Of a stretch of DNA of 64,000 nt, positions 10,132 through 21,882 are shown one piece after another (position 1 is the first letter of the stretch; each line of letters opens with the position of its first letter). The translations under genes and the position numbers were made by a program. The notes under the pieces are model-generated. The model did no database searches. It had not been told where the DNA came from and saw only the letters and a program-made list of their open reading frames with translations. The DNA is from Apoderus coryli (Eukaryota > Arthropoda > Insecta > Coleoptera > Attelabidae): NCBI GenBank assembly GCA_911728435.2, contig OU452199.1, forward strand, positions 3,234,860 through 3,298,859. Direction: 5' to 3'.

Positions 10132-13100
10132 TCAGAAATTTCCCAACTTCCTTTTCAATATGGTTTTCGAGTTAACACGTTTAACGCGGCTTTTATCATT
10201 CAACATTTTATTTCTAAAATCTTTTGGATGTAAACTTGTAGCAGCACTACTTGGGCGTAACTGTGGGGTTGCTATATTCGTTTTTGATGGTTTTATAACT
10301 GCCGGTGTTTGAATCCAATCATTATCAATCTGTACACTAGGCATTATCTGTCTTCGTCCTCTATTTTTAACGTCTGTCACTAACTGATTCATCAAATTGA
10401 ATGTGTGAGTGCGCAGATTACTTGTGGATGCTCCAGCAGTAGTAGATTCTGTTTTTCTGTGTTTCTTTTTCTTTGATTTCTTCTTTGGAATAACTTCTTC
10501 ATCGTCGTCAGCAGTAACAGGAATTTCGGACAAACTCTCGGAATGTTTTCTTTTATTTTTTTTCTTTGAACTTGATGTTCTGGGTGAATCTACTATTTCC
10601 AAACTCCTACTTAAACGGTTTTTCAGTTTATCTTTGCCTTTTCTATTTTGAGGTTCTAACTCTTCCTCTTCCAACGATATGTACAATTTGGATTCATCGC
10701 TGGTTCCTTTCGCGCTCTTTTCATCTTCATCAACAAAAGTTACCTCTTCACTCACTAGCTCAATATTGTCGGTTTCTTCAACTTTCTTTGGTTTCTTTGC
10801 TTCTTCAAACTCAAGCGATAAGTTTAGTTGGATATCACCAGTAGTATTAATTGTATTACAAAATGATTCAACCAATGAATTGATTCGTTTTCCTAAAGGT
10901 GTTTCTTTCAAATTGTTAACGTTAATATTCTCGTGAATTGTTAGAGATGAACGTCTATTGTTGTTACTCACAATTCTTGTATCCGCTGTAATTTCTTCCA
11001 TAACGGCATCTTCAATTGTAACTGTATCCTTTTGTTGCTCAATTTCTTCTAATTGCGGTAGATCATCATAATCAGTGCTGCCACTAGACGAATCTTCAGC
11101 ATTAGGCTTTATTCTAGAATATTTAGATTTTGAACTACTTTTACCACGAACTTGTTCTTCAGTTTTCTCATCTTTCTTATCATCTGAGTCTTCATCACCC
11201 GTTTCATCACTAGAGACTTCTACAGGCTGTTTTATTCTGGAATATTTTAATTTACGTTTATCTTTTTCAATACTCAGGTTATTTTCATCACTATCATCTT
11301 CAACTGGAATTATTCTAGAATATTTTGATTTCGCACCTGTCCCATGGCGCCCTTTCCTCTTTTTCGATTCTTTCTTTGTATCTTCCTCAATATCAAAGTC
11401 ATCGTTCCCTGAGAGTAGATCATGTTCTTCATCGTCGCATATGAATGAATTAGTTTCATATTCATCATCGTCACGATCTGAATCTTCACTACTGAACCCA
11501 ACTGATTCACCTTCATCAACTATTTCATTACTATCTGCAGATACTGCACTTTCTTCTTCTTCTACCTCCTCGGCCATGTCATCTAGATACCGCCTGGAAT
11601 CATTCACATCTGATTCTTCTGACCCTGATTCATCATCAGCTTCTTCAAATTCTGCCAGTTTCGACTTAATCAGTTTATCTGGTGTACTCAATGACTTATT
11701 GAGAAGATATTTGGCTTTTTTGACTTCTGGACTGTCAGAACTCTCTGTTGTAGAACCTGAAGGGTCAAGGGTTGTTGATTCATTGTCAGAGGAGTTCATG
11801 TTTTCTTTTTTGCCAGTTTTCTCCTGTTCCTGATTTTCTTTGAGTTTATGAGTCTCTGATGTTCTCGGTTTCTTACTTTTCGTATGCGGTTTAGTATCAT
11901 CTGTAATTTCTACATCTTCAGATATCTCATTAAATTCTACTTTTTCATCGGAAAAGTTATTTTCGGTAGCATCTATCAACTCTTCGCTCTTCTTTGGACT
12001 CATTAAATCTTTTTTAGCTTGTTCTGAAGTTTCGCTACATTCTAACGTATTTAAATCTTGTGATAAATTGTCGCCTGAATCCACAGACTGTTCATCATCT
12101 TTAGCTTTAAGTTCGCTTTTTTGCACAGACTTCAAATCGGTTGTTTGTGATTTATTTGCCTCAGATTCCTTAATAGTATTTGTAAAATCTATATTAGCAT
12201 GTTCTGGAGATTTGTTAGGAGAGCCTAAATCTGTTCGCACAATACTGTCGTTTGAGTCGAGGTTTGTTTTAACTACTGGATGTTCTTCAGCAGTTTTTTC
12301 AATGTCTTTCGAAGAACCATTCTGCTCTAAATATGTTTCCGAGCTTGATACATCATTTTCCTCAACCTCTTTGTTTAATAAATTACTTCCAACATCTTCA
12401 GGTGCTAAATTTTCTTCGGACATAGATACGTCTTTAGTTTCGTTGACAGATATATTTATTTCAGGATCTAAACTAGATTCATCTTTATTTTCATTTGTAG
12501 TTGGAACTTTAAAAGATTTTTCATCCAGACGTAAACTGACCTCAAAGTCTGTTGATTCGCATACAGATGTATCACCTTCAGATGGCTTGGAAATAGATAT
12601 TTCAGCTTCACTTTCTGACTTAGGGTCCTCATCTTCGATATTTTCTACTTCTATTGCTATTTCGCCTACCTTACTTGAACGGGAAGAACTTTGAGCTTTA
12701 GATTCTTCGACTTTCTCTGATACATTCTCAGAAGTTTTCTTTGTATCTTCAAAATTGATTTTTGCGTGCTCAGGTGATGCAGTGTTTTTTGATTCCACAA
12801 CAGGGCTAAATGATTTACGACTTGATAATCTTGTTACTCTTCTGCTAGGACTGGAATCTTCTGCAATTTTACTCACACTAGCTTCACTTGTAGTGGATTT
12901 ACTTGGAGATAGACTGTCTTCAATTACAATGAAAGATTGTGATAGTTCTTTTGCATCATTATCTTCAGTTGGTTTTAGAGTTTTGATAGCCGTAGTAGAT
13001 TCAGCGTTAAGTGCATCGATTTTGACGACTGCCTGGGCTACAGATTCAATGTTTGGCGCATCTTGATCAGTTTTAGACTTTTTGGATGGAGACTCAAGTT

Positions 13101-15092
13101 GTGTTGACGCTTCATCATCTTCAATGGGTCGTTTAGATGTAGATTGTTCTAATGGCGCATTCAATTCGTTCTCATCTTCAGATGGAACATTAAAAACGTA
13201 ATCATCAGCTTTAAAAGCATCACGACATGACGTTTCAGTTGGTTCTAAACATACAATTGATTTAGACAAATCAGATTTACTTTCTTTTACTGATTTTGTC
13301 GGTGATTTTAATATGGTAGATTCAAGAATTGAATACTCATCAACTTCCATCGGTTCTTCGAAAAACGACTCAGTAACATGTTGTTCATTTTCTTTGTTAC
13401 TGATGTCAGGAGTCTCTGGTGGCGGTTCATCGTGAGTAAGAGGTAAAGAATTTTCGGAAGATGTTAATGATTGCATTGGTGGAAATCGTTCCAAAACTAC
13501 CATTGCAACTTTCGGACTTTCCTCTGCAGGTATATGAGGAGGAGAAGCACATGGTGATGGATCAATATTTTGGAGTGACACAATCAACGTTTTTGATGGA
13601 GTGAGATTATTCTCTGTCTCGGCTGCTGTTAGGGATCTCTCTGGCGTTTTCTCGCGTTCTTTTATCTCTTCCGAAGCAGCTGGTAGCGGCTGATTATCTT
13701 CAGAAGCTATTTCCATATCTTGATTGTCTGCTGATTCAGTTTTTGCTTCTTGTGTTTCAACCAATTTTTCTTCAGCAACATTTTCATTGAGAACCTCCGC
13801 AATCTTGCTTTCTTCTACATCTTTTTCTTCAGTCTGAGTTGGAACTTCGATGACATCAACAGTTACTTCTTCAGAAGTTGTATCTTTATTGGTACTTAAG
13901 TTTTTTACTTCTTGTGATTCAACCAATTTTTCTTCAGTACCATTTCCTTCTACATTTTCATTGAGTACCTGCTCAATCTTGTTTTCTTCTACATCCTTTT
14001 GCTCAGTCTGATTTGGAACTTCCATGACATCATCAACAGTCACTTCTTCAGAAGTTGTATCTTTATTGGTACTTATGTTCTTTACTTCTTGTGATGCAAC
14101 CAATTTTTCTTCAGTAACATTTCCTTCTACGTTTGCATTGAGAACTTGCTCAATCTTGTTTTCTTCTACATCCTTTTGCTCAGTCTGATTTGGAACTTCA
14201 AAGACATTATCAACTGTCACTTCTTCAGAAGTTGTGTCTTCTTTATTGATTTTCGTTTCAATTTCTTCAATTGGTTCCAAGACAGTCTCACTCGCAGCCT
14301 TTCGCGTTGGTTTCTTCTGTATTTCCTTAGTACTAGTAGCCGCATTTTCTTCGAGTTCAGCTTCTTTAATCGGATCCATTGTGTCGGCGAATGAAGATTT
14401 CCGTCCTCTAGTTGATCTACCTGTTGTAGTTGTAGGTTCTTCCGAAGAAGCCCTTCGTCCTCTAGTTGTTTTCAACTCAACCTCACTATCACCTGCTTCA
14501 GAAGCTGAGGAATTCCTTCTGGCTTTTGTCGTTCGGGTTCTGCCCATATCGTTGATGTCTTCCGATGACGCGCGTCGTGTTCTTTTAGGTTTTTCACTCT
14601 CGCCATCGTCGATAGTTGCAGATTTCAGTGTTCGCGATTTTGACGTTGGTGTTTCTTTGTCATCCGATTGGGAGAGACGTCTACTACGTGTTTTCGGTGT
14701 TTTTGGTTCGGGTACTTCATTGTTTTCCGATGAAATTGATGCTCTGCGACGAAGACGACCCGGCGAGGATGGAGGTTGTTGCTGATCTTCGTCTAATAAT
14801 TGTTGGAGCACTGGAAGTTTAAATAATTATGGATGAACAAATGTTTATGTTTTTTAGAAGACCAATTGCATTTACCTTTCCTAGTCCTTGGAGCAGGTTT
14901 GTCAAGTGATTTTTCATCATCTGTCGACATACGGCGGCTTCTAGTTACTCTCGCAGGAATACTGACCGCATCCGCTATACCATTTTTTGCCGATTCATTA
15001 GTTGCTGCATTTCGTGACGAACGACGTAGTGGTGAGCTGACCACATTGTTCTCTTCAGATAAAAGTTCGACTGTTGGTGTTCTTCTTGGCAT
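10132..15092 (-). CDS. large acidic Ser/Glu-rich nuclear-type protein, 1631 aa
   Basis: Two exons, 15092-14876 and 14810-10132, joined through a 65-base intron in phase 1; the stop is at 10132-10134. The N-terminus is basic (MPRRTP..., repeated RRxS and TRSRR patches). Then come three tandem copies of a 58-residue acidic unit beginning DTTSEEVTVD (about 13740-14245), long Ser/Glu/Asp-rich stretches, and three K-Y-S-R-I motifs each followed by an acidic run (about 11050-11330). Lysine-rich blocks and a more ordered C-terminus containing HTFNLMNQLV follow. The composition fits a nucleolar or chromatin-associated scaffold. A relation to insect Slender lobes is possible from general layout, but I cannot confirm it. 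No enzymatic motif is visible. Confidence 0.88.
13740..14245 (-). repeat. three 58-residue tandem repeats within the acidic protein gene
   Basis: Three consecutive in-frame copies start near 14241, 14066 and 13890 and share the order DTTSEEVTVD, EVPxQTE, KDVEE, EKLV, SQE. The third is shorter by a few residues. The units are nearly identical, so the array is a recent coding expansion. It stays in frame throughout. Confidence 0.85.
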
Positions 15093-15111
15093 TTTGACTA
15101 CAACAAATAAG

Positions 15112-15210
15112 ACTCTGAATGATCATGATTGTATAAGATATCTTTTGCAATTCGCTTTTAGAATTTAAACGTCAAATTAATTGTTGTATTGAGTAGAACT
15201 CATAACAAAT
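15112..15210 (+). repeat. 3' tail fragment of a non-LTR element (copy of 44175-44281)
   Basis: This stretch matches 44175-44281 closely (blocks such as AGAATTTAAACGTCAAATTA and GAGTAGAACTCATAACA). At the second site it follows reverse transcriptase coding sequence on the plus strand, so it is a 5'-truncated 3' end. It begins only 20 bases upstream of the start codon of the minus-strand gene ending at 15092. Confidence 0.8.
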
Positions 15211-15325
15211 CTAAAATTGACGTCGATCGATCAAGTAAGACTTCACCAGAGCTAATAACTCTGGCGAGAAATTCGTATGACTTTTGCGACTTTCCACATA
15301 TCCAGAAAAATATTGGTTTTGATAA

Positions 15326-15661
15326 TTAGGTTGAAAATGTGAGCTCGTCAGTACCGGAAGTCAGTTTATTTTTTAATTTCCTACTTGCATTGATTATTTG
15401 TTCTTCCGAAATTTGTTGTATATTAATAGGATTGACATTACTATCAACAGGCTCTAGGTTATAAATGCTTTCCTGATCAGATTCAGCATCTACACTATGG
15501 AAATACCTTGCGAAGGCGTTTACAATATCCTGAGGATTTTTATACGTTCCGTTGGTTAAAATACCTCTTGGAGTTTTGATCGGGATGCACTCTTTAAAGA
15601 TATTTTTGAAAGATGAAAGGACGTTGCTCCAATCTTCCTTAAACCCCTTGCCTACGCTCAA
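15326..15661 (-). pseudogene. non-LTR retrotransposon ORF2 fragment (linker before RT)
   Basis: The minus-strand reading includes YKNPQDIVNAFARYFHSV and later SRKLKNKLTSGTDEL, the segment between endonuclease and reverse transcriptase in these elements (compare the DVCNVFNQYF and DPKKSNGIDGI blocks in the intact element nearby). It is truncated on both sides. Confidence 0.75.
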
Positions 15662-16129
15662 TGTTTTCCAAAAGTTAAACAGCGCCTAGAAATATCCTAA
15701 AGTATGTTTGTACCAAATTTGTTAAAAATCTGTTGTATATTTAGGCAAAAATATATACATTCATTGAGATGGACAGGAAAAAGATAGAGACATCCGGTTT
15801 TCACTGTTTTCTAGACAGACTCTTGAAAGTTTGATGGTCGTTTAAGAATATCGCAGGAAAATTAATTATCTTGATAGATTGACCCACAATGATACATGGT
15901 GGTCGTGTGACCTACTACATAAGTCAATTTTCTCAAACCGGACACCCTGTATATTATCCAATATGCAGAAAGACAATCAAATTTCCTTTCAAATGATATG
16001 CCCATGTCCCTATCCCTAAATTGTGAGGATTCAAAGAAAAGCAAGTTTCTAGAAAAATTTGATTATTTCGGTAAATTAGGCAGCCATGAAACGTCACGAA
16101 ACATTAAAATTGTAATAATCTGACATCTA
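15662..16129. other. noncoding repeat-like DNA beside the satellite
   Basis: I see no gene. It contains an ACACCCTGTATA motif near 15942-15953, a short motif that recurs elsewhere in the window (for example near 1250, 1310, 17740 and 23885), suggesting remains of a common dispersed element. Confidence 0.4.
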
Positions 16130-17613
16130 GTTCATAACAGAATTCTGTAAAAAAGGTCAGAATTGAAAAATCCCAAGTTTTTTTTACAGAATTCTGTAAA
16201 AGTAAAAATGATAAAAATTTCTGTTTTTTTTTTACAGAATTATGTTAAAAGTCAGATGTTGTAAAATTTCGAGTTTTTTAAAAAGAATTCTGTAAAAAAG
16301 GACATAATTGAAAAATCCAGAGTTTTTTTTACAGAATTCTGTAAAAACTGTCAGAATTGAAAAATTCCTAGTTTTTTTTACAGAATTCTCTAAAAAAAGT
16401 CACAATTGACAAACTCCTAGTTTTTTTTATTAGAGTTCTGTATAAAAGGTCAGAATTCAAAAATTTCTAGATTTTTTAACAGAATTCTGTAAAATACGAA
16501 TTTTTTAAAAAGAATTCTGTAAAAAAGTCAGAATGATAAAAAATCCAAGTGTTTCTTATAGAATTCTGTAAAAAAGGACAGAATTGAAAAATCCAGAGTT
16601 TTTTTTTACAGAATTCTGTAAAAACGGACAGAATTGAAAAATCCAGAGTTTTTTTTTACAGAATTCTGTAAAAACTGTCAGAATTGAAAAATTCCTAGTT
16701 TTTTTTTACAGAATTCTCTAAAAAAGTCACAATTGACAAACTCCTAGTTTTTTTAGAGTTCTGTAAAAAAGATCAGAATTGAAACATTCCTAGATTTTTT
16801 AACAGAATTCTGTAAAAATGGCCAGAATTGAAAAATTCAGTTTTTTTACAGAATTCTGTAAATAAGTCAAAATGATAAAAAATTCCTAGTTTTTTTTACA
16901 GAATTATGTCATCATTATGTATGTAAAAAAGTCCGAATGATGTAAAATTCCAATATGTTTTTTATTAAATTCTGCAAAAAAATCAGAATGATAAAAACCC
17001 AAGTTTTTTTATAGAATTCTGTAATAAAGGCCAGAATTGAAATATCCAATTTTTTTGTGAATTCTGTCAAAAAGGTCAGAATTGAAAAATCCGAGTTTTT
17101 TTTTACAGAATTCTGTAAAAACTGTCAGAAATGAAACATTCCTAGTTGTTTTTACATAATTCTGTAATAATGTCCAGAATTGAAAAATTTCCTATTTTTT
17201 AGAATTCTGTAAAAATGGCCAGAACTGAAAAATTCCTATTTTTTCGAGTTCTGTAAAAAAATCCCAATGATAAAAATTCAAGTTTTTTTATAGAATTCTG
17301 TAATAAAGGCCAGAATTGAAATATTCAATTTTTTTGTGATTTCTGTAACAAAGGTCAGAATTGAAAAATTCCGAGTTTTCTGTAAAAAATGTCAGTAATG
17401 ATTGTTTTTACATAATTCTGTAATAATGTCCAGAATTGAAAAATTTCCTATTTTTTAGAATTCTGTAAAAAAGTCAGAATTGAAATATTCCGAGTTCTTT
17501 TTACAGAATTCTGTAAATAAGTCAAAATGATAACAGATTCCTACTTTTTTTAAAGATTTATGTAAAAAAAGTCAGAATGATGTATAATTCCGAGAATTTT
17601 TTAAAGAATTCTG
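16130..17613. repeat. palindromic EcoRI-centred satellite, left part
   Basis: Tandem units of about 48-50 bases share the self-complementary core TTTTACAGAATTCTGTAAAA followed by a spacer like GTCAGAATTGAAAAATTC. Units vary by small indels in the A and T runs and by variants of the spacer (GTCAGAATGAT, GGCCAGAATTG). There is no coding potential. The array stops abruptly in mid-unit at 17613 and resumes at 22087, on the far side of a retrotransposon. Confidence 0.92.
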
Positions 17614-17764
17614 AAGAAGAGAAGAGAATTCCAGCGATTTCCCTTGTCCGCTTTTACTAAAACAAAAAAATCCTAAAACCGTACCATGAATAGTTTTCCG
17701 AGATAGAGCCGGCGCCCTTGCTTATCTGTACACCCTGTACATCTGCATTACTTGAAGAAGAAGA

Positions 17765-18874
17765 ATGGCACGCAATAAACATATTTGTCCAGTGTGCTCA
17801 AAAAATATAACGAAAACTCAAACTAGTATAAAGTGTTTTGCGGGGTGTGGTAGGTACTACCATCGATGGTGCTCTCATCTAACTGACGAGGAGTTTATAG
17901 TGTTTGAAAAGGGTGAAAATATAATGGATTGGACTTGTTTTAAATGTATTGAGAAGAGTGAGGTTATAAATAAAACTATTGCTGAGATATCTTCTTCTGA
18001 TGATGGTGGTGATGCCTGCTATGGTCGCAAGTCAATCGGTATTAGGGATGGGCGGTCTCCTAATGTGAAGCCTGGGCCAAGTAGACGTCGTTGGTCAAAT
18101 GTTCATCGGGCTAACAACAAAGAGGAGTCGAACGTAGAATGTGAACTTAGCGAAATAATAAATAAGCCAACACCGACAAACAAGGATATTGTTTCACTAA
18201 TAAAACATCACTTTAGTGAATTCCAAAATAAGTTCAGAGATTTTGAAAAATCTTTAGAATATCAAGGAGACTCTATTGATGATATCCTTGGTACCATGAA
18301 ACAAATACAAAAGGAGAACGCTATACTTAGGCACGAAAATGAAGCAATGAAATCAAGAGTAGCCACACTTGAACGAGAGTTACATAAAGTCAAACACAAA
18401 ATTAACGAAGGGGAGTTAATAGAAAGAAAAAAGAACCTTGTTTTCGTTGGAATAAAGTCAACCGATCGTGATTGTGTAGAGAAAGTACAGAAGATATTCA
18501 ATAAGTTGGGTGTGATGACTGATCCCAATGAACTAAAAATAAAATTACTCCCTAGCAGAAATCCTGTAAAACCTATTATGGTTACAATGAAAGATGAGGC
18601 TACGGTCCAAGATGTTTTGATAAAACGGAAAGAAAATATCAGATATTTAACAACAAAGGAATGTGGAATAGATAGCGATCCTGGTAATAAAATATTTATC
18701 AATGAAGACTTGCCAGAGGACGTCAGGAGATTATTCGCGGCAACTCGGAAGTTAAGAACGAAAAACTTCAAATATATCTGGTGTAGGAGAGGTCGTGTGT
18801 TTGTAAGGAAATCCGAGGACTCTCAAAAGATCGAGGTCACTAGTGAAGAACAGGTCAATCATATGATGCAATAG
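17765..18874 (+). CDS. retrotransposon ORF1: PHD-type zinc finger, coiled coil, FP-like domain
   Basis: 369 residues. A PHD-like Cys4-His-Cys3 finger is formed by C8, C11, C24, C28, H33, C36, C58 and C61. A low-complexity linker is followed by a probable coiled coil (about 150-220, rich in Glu/Lys heptads). The C-terminal part (about 225-365, with IFINEDLPEDVRRLFAATR and later RRGRVFVRK) resembles the FP-type domain found in ORF1 of many insect non-LTR elements. ORF1 proteins bind element RNA and act as chaperones in the ribonucleoprotein. The ATG at 17765 precedes the finger directly and is a good start. No frameshift or stop is present. Confidence 0.88.
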   Translation: MARNKHICPVCSKNITKTQTSIKCFAGCGRYYHRWCSHLTDEEFIVFEKGENIMDWTCFKCIEKSEVINKTIAEISSSDDGGDACYGRKSIGIRDGRSPNVKPGPSRRRWSNVHRANNKEESNVECELSEIINKPTPTNKDIVSLIKHHFSEFQNKFRDFEKSLEYQGDSIDDILGTMKQIQKENAILRHENEAMKSRVATLERELHKVKHKINEGELIERKKNLVFVGIKSTDRDCVEKVQKIFNKLGVMTDPNELKIKLLPSRNPVKPIMVTMKDEATVQDVLIKRKENIRYLTTKECGIDSDPGNKIFINEDLPEDVRRLFAATRKLRTKNFKYIWCRRGRVFVRKSEDSQKIEVTSEEQVNHMMQ

Positions 18875-18901
18875 AAACGCAATATAGAATCCATAACAAC
18901 A

Positions 18902-21745
18902 ATGCCTGGATTACACGAACATCGTAATATACTTTCATATAATGAGTGCAGGGACTGCCAATCTAATCGACTAAATGTTTTAAACATCTTATATCTTAAC
19001 GCTCGTTCTCTGAAAAATAAAATAGACAATTTGGAAATAATATTAAAGCAATTTAAATGCAGTGTCCATGTAATAGCAGTGGTGGAAACTTGGCTACAGC
19101 CAGAGGATGAGCAATTCACTAATATACCCGGGTATAGTGCCAGTTACGCCAGCAGAGACAAGAGAGGCGGTGGTGTTGCCATCTTTATTAAGGAAGATAT
19201 CATCTATGACGTCATCTCTGCACAAAAGACAACTATTACTTCACTGAGTATATTTTTAAACAAATTAAAAATTAATATAAGCGTTATTTATAAGCCTCCT
19301 AACTCTAACACAAATGACTTTTTTGAAATAATAGAGAACATATTACGACAGACAAGATTAAAAAATAGTGTAATTATTGGTGATATGAACATGGATGTGT
19401 TGAAACACTGTAATAGCACTTATGCGGACTTGGTGAGTTCATATGGTTTCCGTTTTTTTAATGATATCTATCCTAGTAGAATATCAAACACGCCATCATT
19501 AATTGATCATGTACTAATTAATTACCAAAATCACAATGATAATTTATCGATTATAGACAATTCTATAAGTGATCATAGGATACAGTTGCTTTCATTACAA
19601 TTAAAAGAAAATACATCTGTAAAGAAAACTCGTTACAGTGTTACAACAAGACTAAATGTTGATTGCGCACAACAGGATTTGGAAAATGTTGTATATAACT
19701 TGCAGCACTGTACCGATGTTAATGATATGTATGGCATGCTGGAGAATGCTTTTGTTGCTAATCAGAAAGTTAGTGTCAAGGAATGTAAGCCGTACCCAAT
19801 CAAATGCAAGCCATGGTTAACAAATAGAATACTTCGACTTATTAAAAAGCGAGACTATTATCATAGAATGAATAAACACTTAAACAATATCTATTATGAA
19901 GAAAAGTATCATCAGTACAGTAAATTGGTAACAAGAGAAATTAAGGTGCAGAAAAAGAAGTATTACAACAACATTCTCCGTCAATCAACACCCAAAAATA
20001 CCTGGAAGACACTAAATTCAATTCTGGGGAAGTCCACCGGCCATGGCTACTGGGTGAATTCATTGATGGTGGACGATAGAGAAATACATGATCCGATTGA
20101 TGTTTGCAATGTTTTTAATCAATATTTTGTGACAGTGGGTAAGAGCCTTGCGGACAAAATTCCGCATGTTTCCTTGCAGGAACCTGTCAAAAACGAGCAA
20201 AGATCTATGTATTTACTACCAACAACGAAACAAGAAATTGAGGACGTCATCACTTCACTCGATCCAAAGAAATCGAATGGAATTGACGGCATTAAAACAT
20301 CAGATGTAAAGGTTCTTAAATCGCAGTGTGCGGAAGTGCTATGCAATTTGATAAATAATTCATTTCAGACCGGTCGTATCCCCGATAAATTAAAAATTGC
20401 AAAAGTTGTTCCGCTATATAAAAACGGGAAAAAGGATGTGTTGTCAAATTATCGTCCTGTGTCGGTCCTGCCGGTCTTCTCGAAAATTGTAGAAATATGT
20501 TTCAAGAAAAGACTTTGCAGTTTTTTGGATAGGTTCAATATACTAAATGACAGTCAGTATGGCTTCGTCAGGTCGAGTGACACGGAAATAGCGGCTATTG
20601 ATCTTATTTCAGAGATACAAAAAAATGTAGATGAAGGTAGAATTTGCTCGCTTCTGTCCCTCGATCTGAGGAAGGCCTTCGATACGGTGGATCACACGAT
20701 ACTATTAGCAAAATTGGAAAATATGGGTGTTAGGGGTCTGGCCCTTGACTGGATAAGTGATTACTTTGATAATAGGCAGCAGTTAGTGAGTCTAAATAAC
20801 GTTAGAAGTGATGTAAAACAAATAACATGCGGCGTTCCTCAAGGATCTGTCATTGGTCCGATACTGTTTAATATATATATAAATTCCATCTTCGAGCTTG
20901 ATTTGGTGGGCAAAATCAGATTATATGCAGATGATACAACTCTTATATATTTTGACAAAGATGAAAACAAAATTAAACAGAACATATCCTGTGATCTCAA
21001 ATCAATTAGTAATTGGTTACAAAAGCACAAGTTAACTTTGAATATTGAGAAATCTTCATACATGTTTATAGCAAAAAGTAGGAGGGACGTTAAATTTTGT
21101 TCGAGTATTAGATCTGAATGTGGAGAACTAGTTTATAAAAATACAATTAAATATTTGGGTCTAATAATTGATGAATCTTTATCTTGGAATGAACATGTTC
21201 AACATGTTAAAAAGAGAATAGCCCCGTTCATAGGATGTTTATATAGAGTATCTTACTTACTATATGAAAACGTAAAACGTCAATTATATTTCACACATGT
21301 TTACTCGCACTTGCATTATTTAATTACAGTTTGGGGAACAGCAGGTAATGTGTACTTAAATAGTATAAAAATACTTCAAAATAAGTGCTTAAAAATTGTA
21401 TTTAGCCTACCACGACTGTATTCAACAAAAAGATTATATAGTGAATATTCATTGCTTAGCTTGCGAAATATATACAATTTCAAAATATGTTTGTATATTT
21501 ATTATATCTTAACAAGGGAAAGAAAGTCTTCAACTTCTTTGATCCCATCCAGTCGCGTTCACGAACATAATACTAGACATAACAAAGATATATATCTTCC
21601 ATTAATTCACTCTGATTTTGGTGCTAAGTCAATTTACTATCGCGGGATTACAACATATAATAAACTGCCTGATTATCTAAAAAATACCAGAAATTCTAGA
21701 ATATTCAAGTCAAAGCTAAAACAATTTATGTTACGAAATATGTAA
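18902..21745 (+). CDS. retrotransposon ORF2: endonuclease plus reverse transcriptase
   Basis: 947 residues. The N-terminal AP-type endonuclease has N-A-R-S near residue 33, V-E-T-W near 60, G-D-M-N-M near 160 and S-D-H-R near 223. The reverse transcriptase has NYRPVSVLP, LDLRKAFDTVDH, GVPQGS (from residue 644), Y675-A-D-D and a KYLGL block. A C-terminal region with HEHNTRH closes the protein. It nicks target DNA and copies the element RNA there by target-primed reverse transcription. Every catalytic box is present with no stop or frameshift, unlike every other RT segment in this window. The start is the first ATG after the ORF1 stop. Confidence 0.95.
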   Translation: MPGLHEHRNILSYNECRDCQSNRLNVLNILYLNARSLKNKIDNLEIILKQFKCSVHVIAVVETWLQPEDEQFTNIPGYSASYASRDKRGGGVAIFIKEDIIYDVISAQKTTITSLSIFLNKLKINISVIYKPPNSNTNDFFEIIENILRQTRLKNSVIIGDMNMDVLKHCNSTYADLVSSYGFRFFNDIYPSRISNTPSLIDHVLINYQNHNDNLSIIDNSISDHRIQLLSLQLKENTSVKKTRYSVTTRLNVDCAQQDLENVVYNLQHCTDVNDMYGMLENAFVANQKVSVKECKPYPIKCKPWLTNRILRLIKKRDYYHRMNKHLNNIYYEEKYHQYSKLVTREIKVQKKKYYNNILRQSTPKNTWKTLNSILGKSTGHGYWVNSLMVDDREIHDPIDVCNVFNQYFVTVGKSLADKIPHVSLQEPVKNEQRSMYLLPTTKQEIEDVITSLDPKKSNGIDGIKTSDVKVLKSQCAEVLCNLINNSFQTGRIPDKLKIAKVVPLYKNGKKDVLSNYRPVSVLPVFSKIVEICFKKRLCSFLDRFNILNDSQYGFVRSSDTEIAAIDLISEIQKNVDEGRICSLLSLDLRKAFDTVDHTILLAKLENMGVRGLALDWISDYFDNRQQLVSLNNVRSDVKQITCGVPQGSVIGPILFNIYINSIFELDLVGKIRLYADDTTLIYFDKDENKIKQNISCDLKSISNWLQKHKLTLNIEKSSYMFIAKSRRDVKFCSSIRSECGELVYKNTIKYLGLIIDESLSWNEHVQHVKKRIAPFIGCLYRVSYLLYENVKRQLYFTHVYSHLHYLITVWGTAGNVYLNSIKILQNKCLKIVFSLPRLYSTKRLYSEYSLLSLRNIYNFKICLYIYYILTRERKSSTSLIPSSRVHEHNTRHNKDIYLPLIHSDFGAKSIYYRGITTYNKLPDYLKNTRNSRIFKSKLKQFMLRNM

Positions 21746-21882
21746 TTTTTTTTTTTTTTGTTACGAAATATGTAATTTATGCTACGAAATATGTACTTTA
21801 TGTTTTGTAATTTTTTTTTGTTACGAAATATGTAATTTATGCTACGAAATATGTACTTTATGTTACGAAATATGTACCTAAT
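21725..21882 (+). repeat. tandem duplications at start of the retrotransposon 3' UTR
   Basis: The phrase TTACGAAATATGTA recurs several times around the ORF2 stop, alternating with a GCTACGAAATATGTA variant and T-runs. The last codons of ORF2 (LRNM) belong to the first copy. Such short 3' repeats may reflect slippage during reverse transcription. Confidence 0.8.

Noticed and set aside
11075..11833. Antisense ORF of 252 codons (and several smaller ones) opposite the acidic-protein gene
   Set aside because: Serine-rich shadow translation of a Glu/Ser-rich coding exon; the sense frame is 4.7 kb long and open.
16130..17613. CRISPR-like appearance of the repeat array
   Set aside because: The spacers are variants of the same sequence, the repeat is palindromic AT-rich satellite, and the context is eukaryotic.
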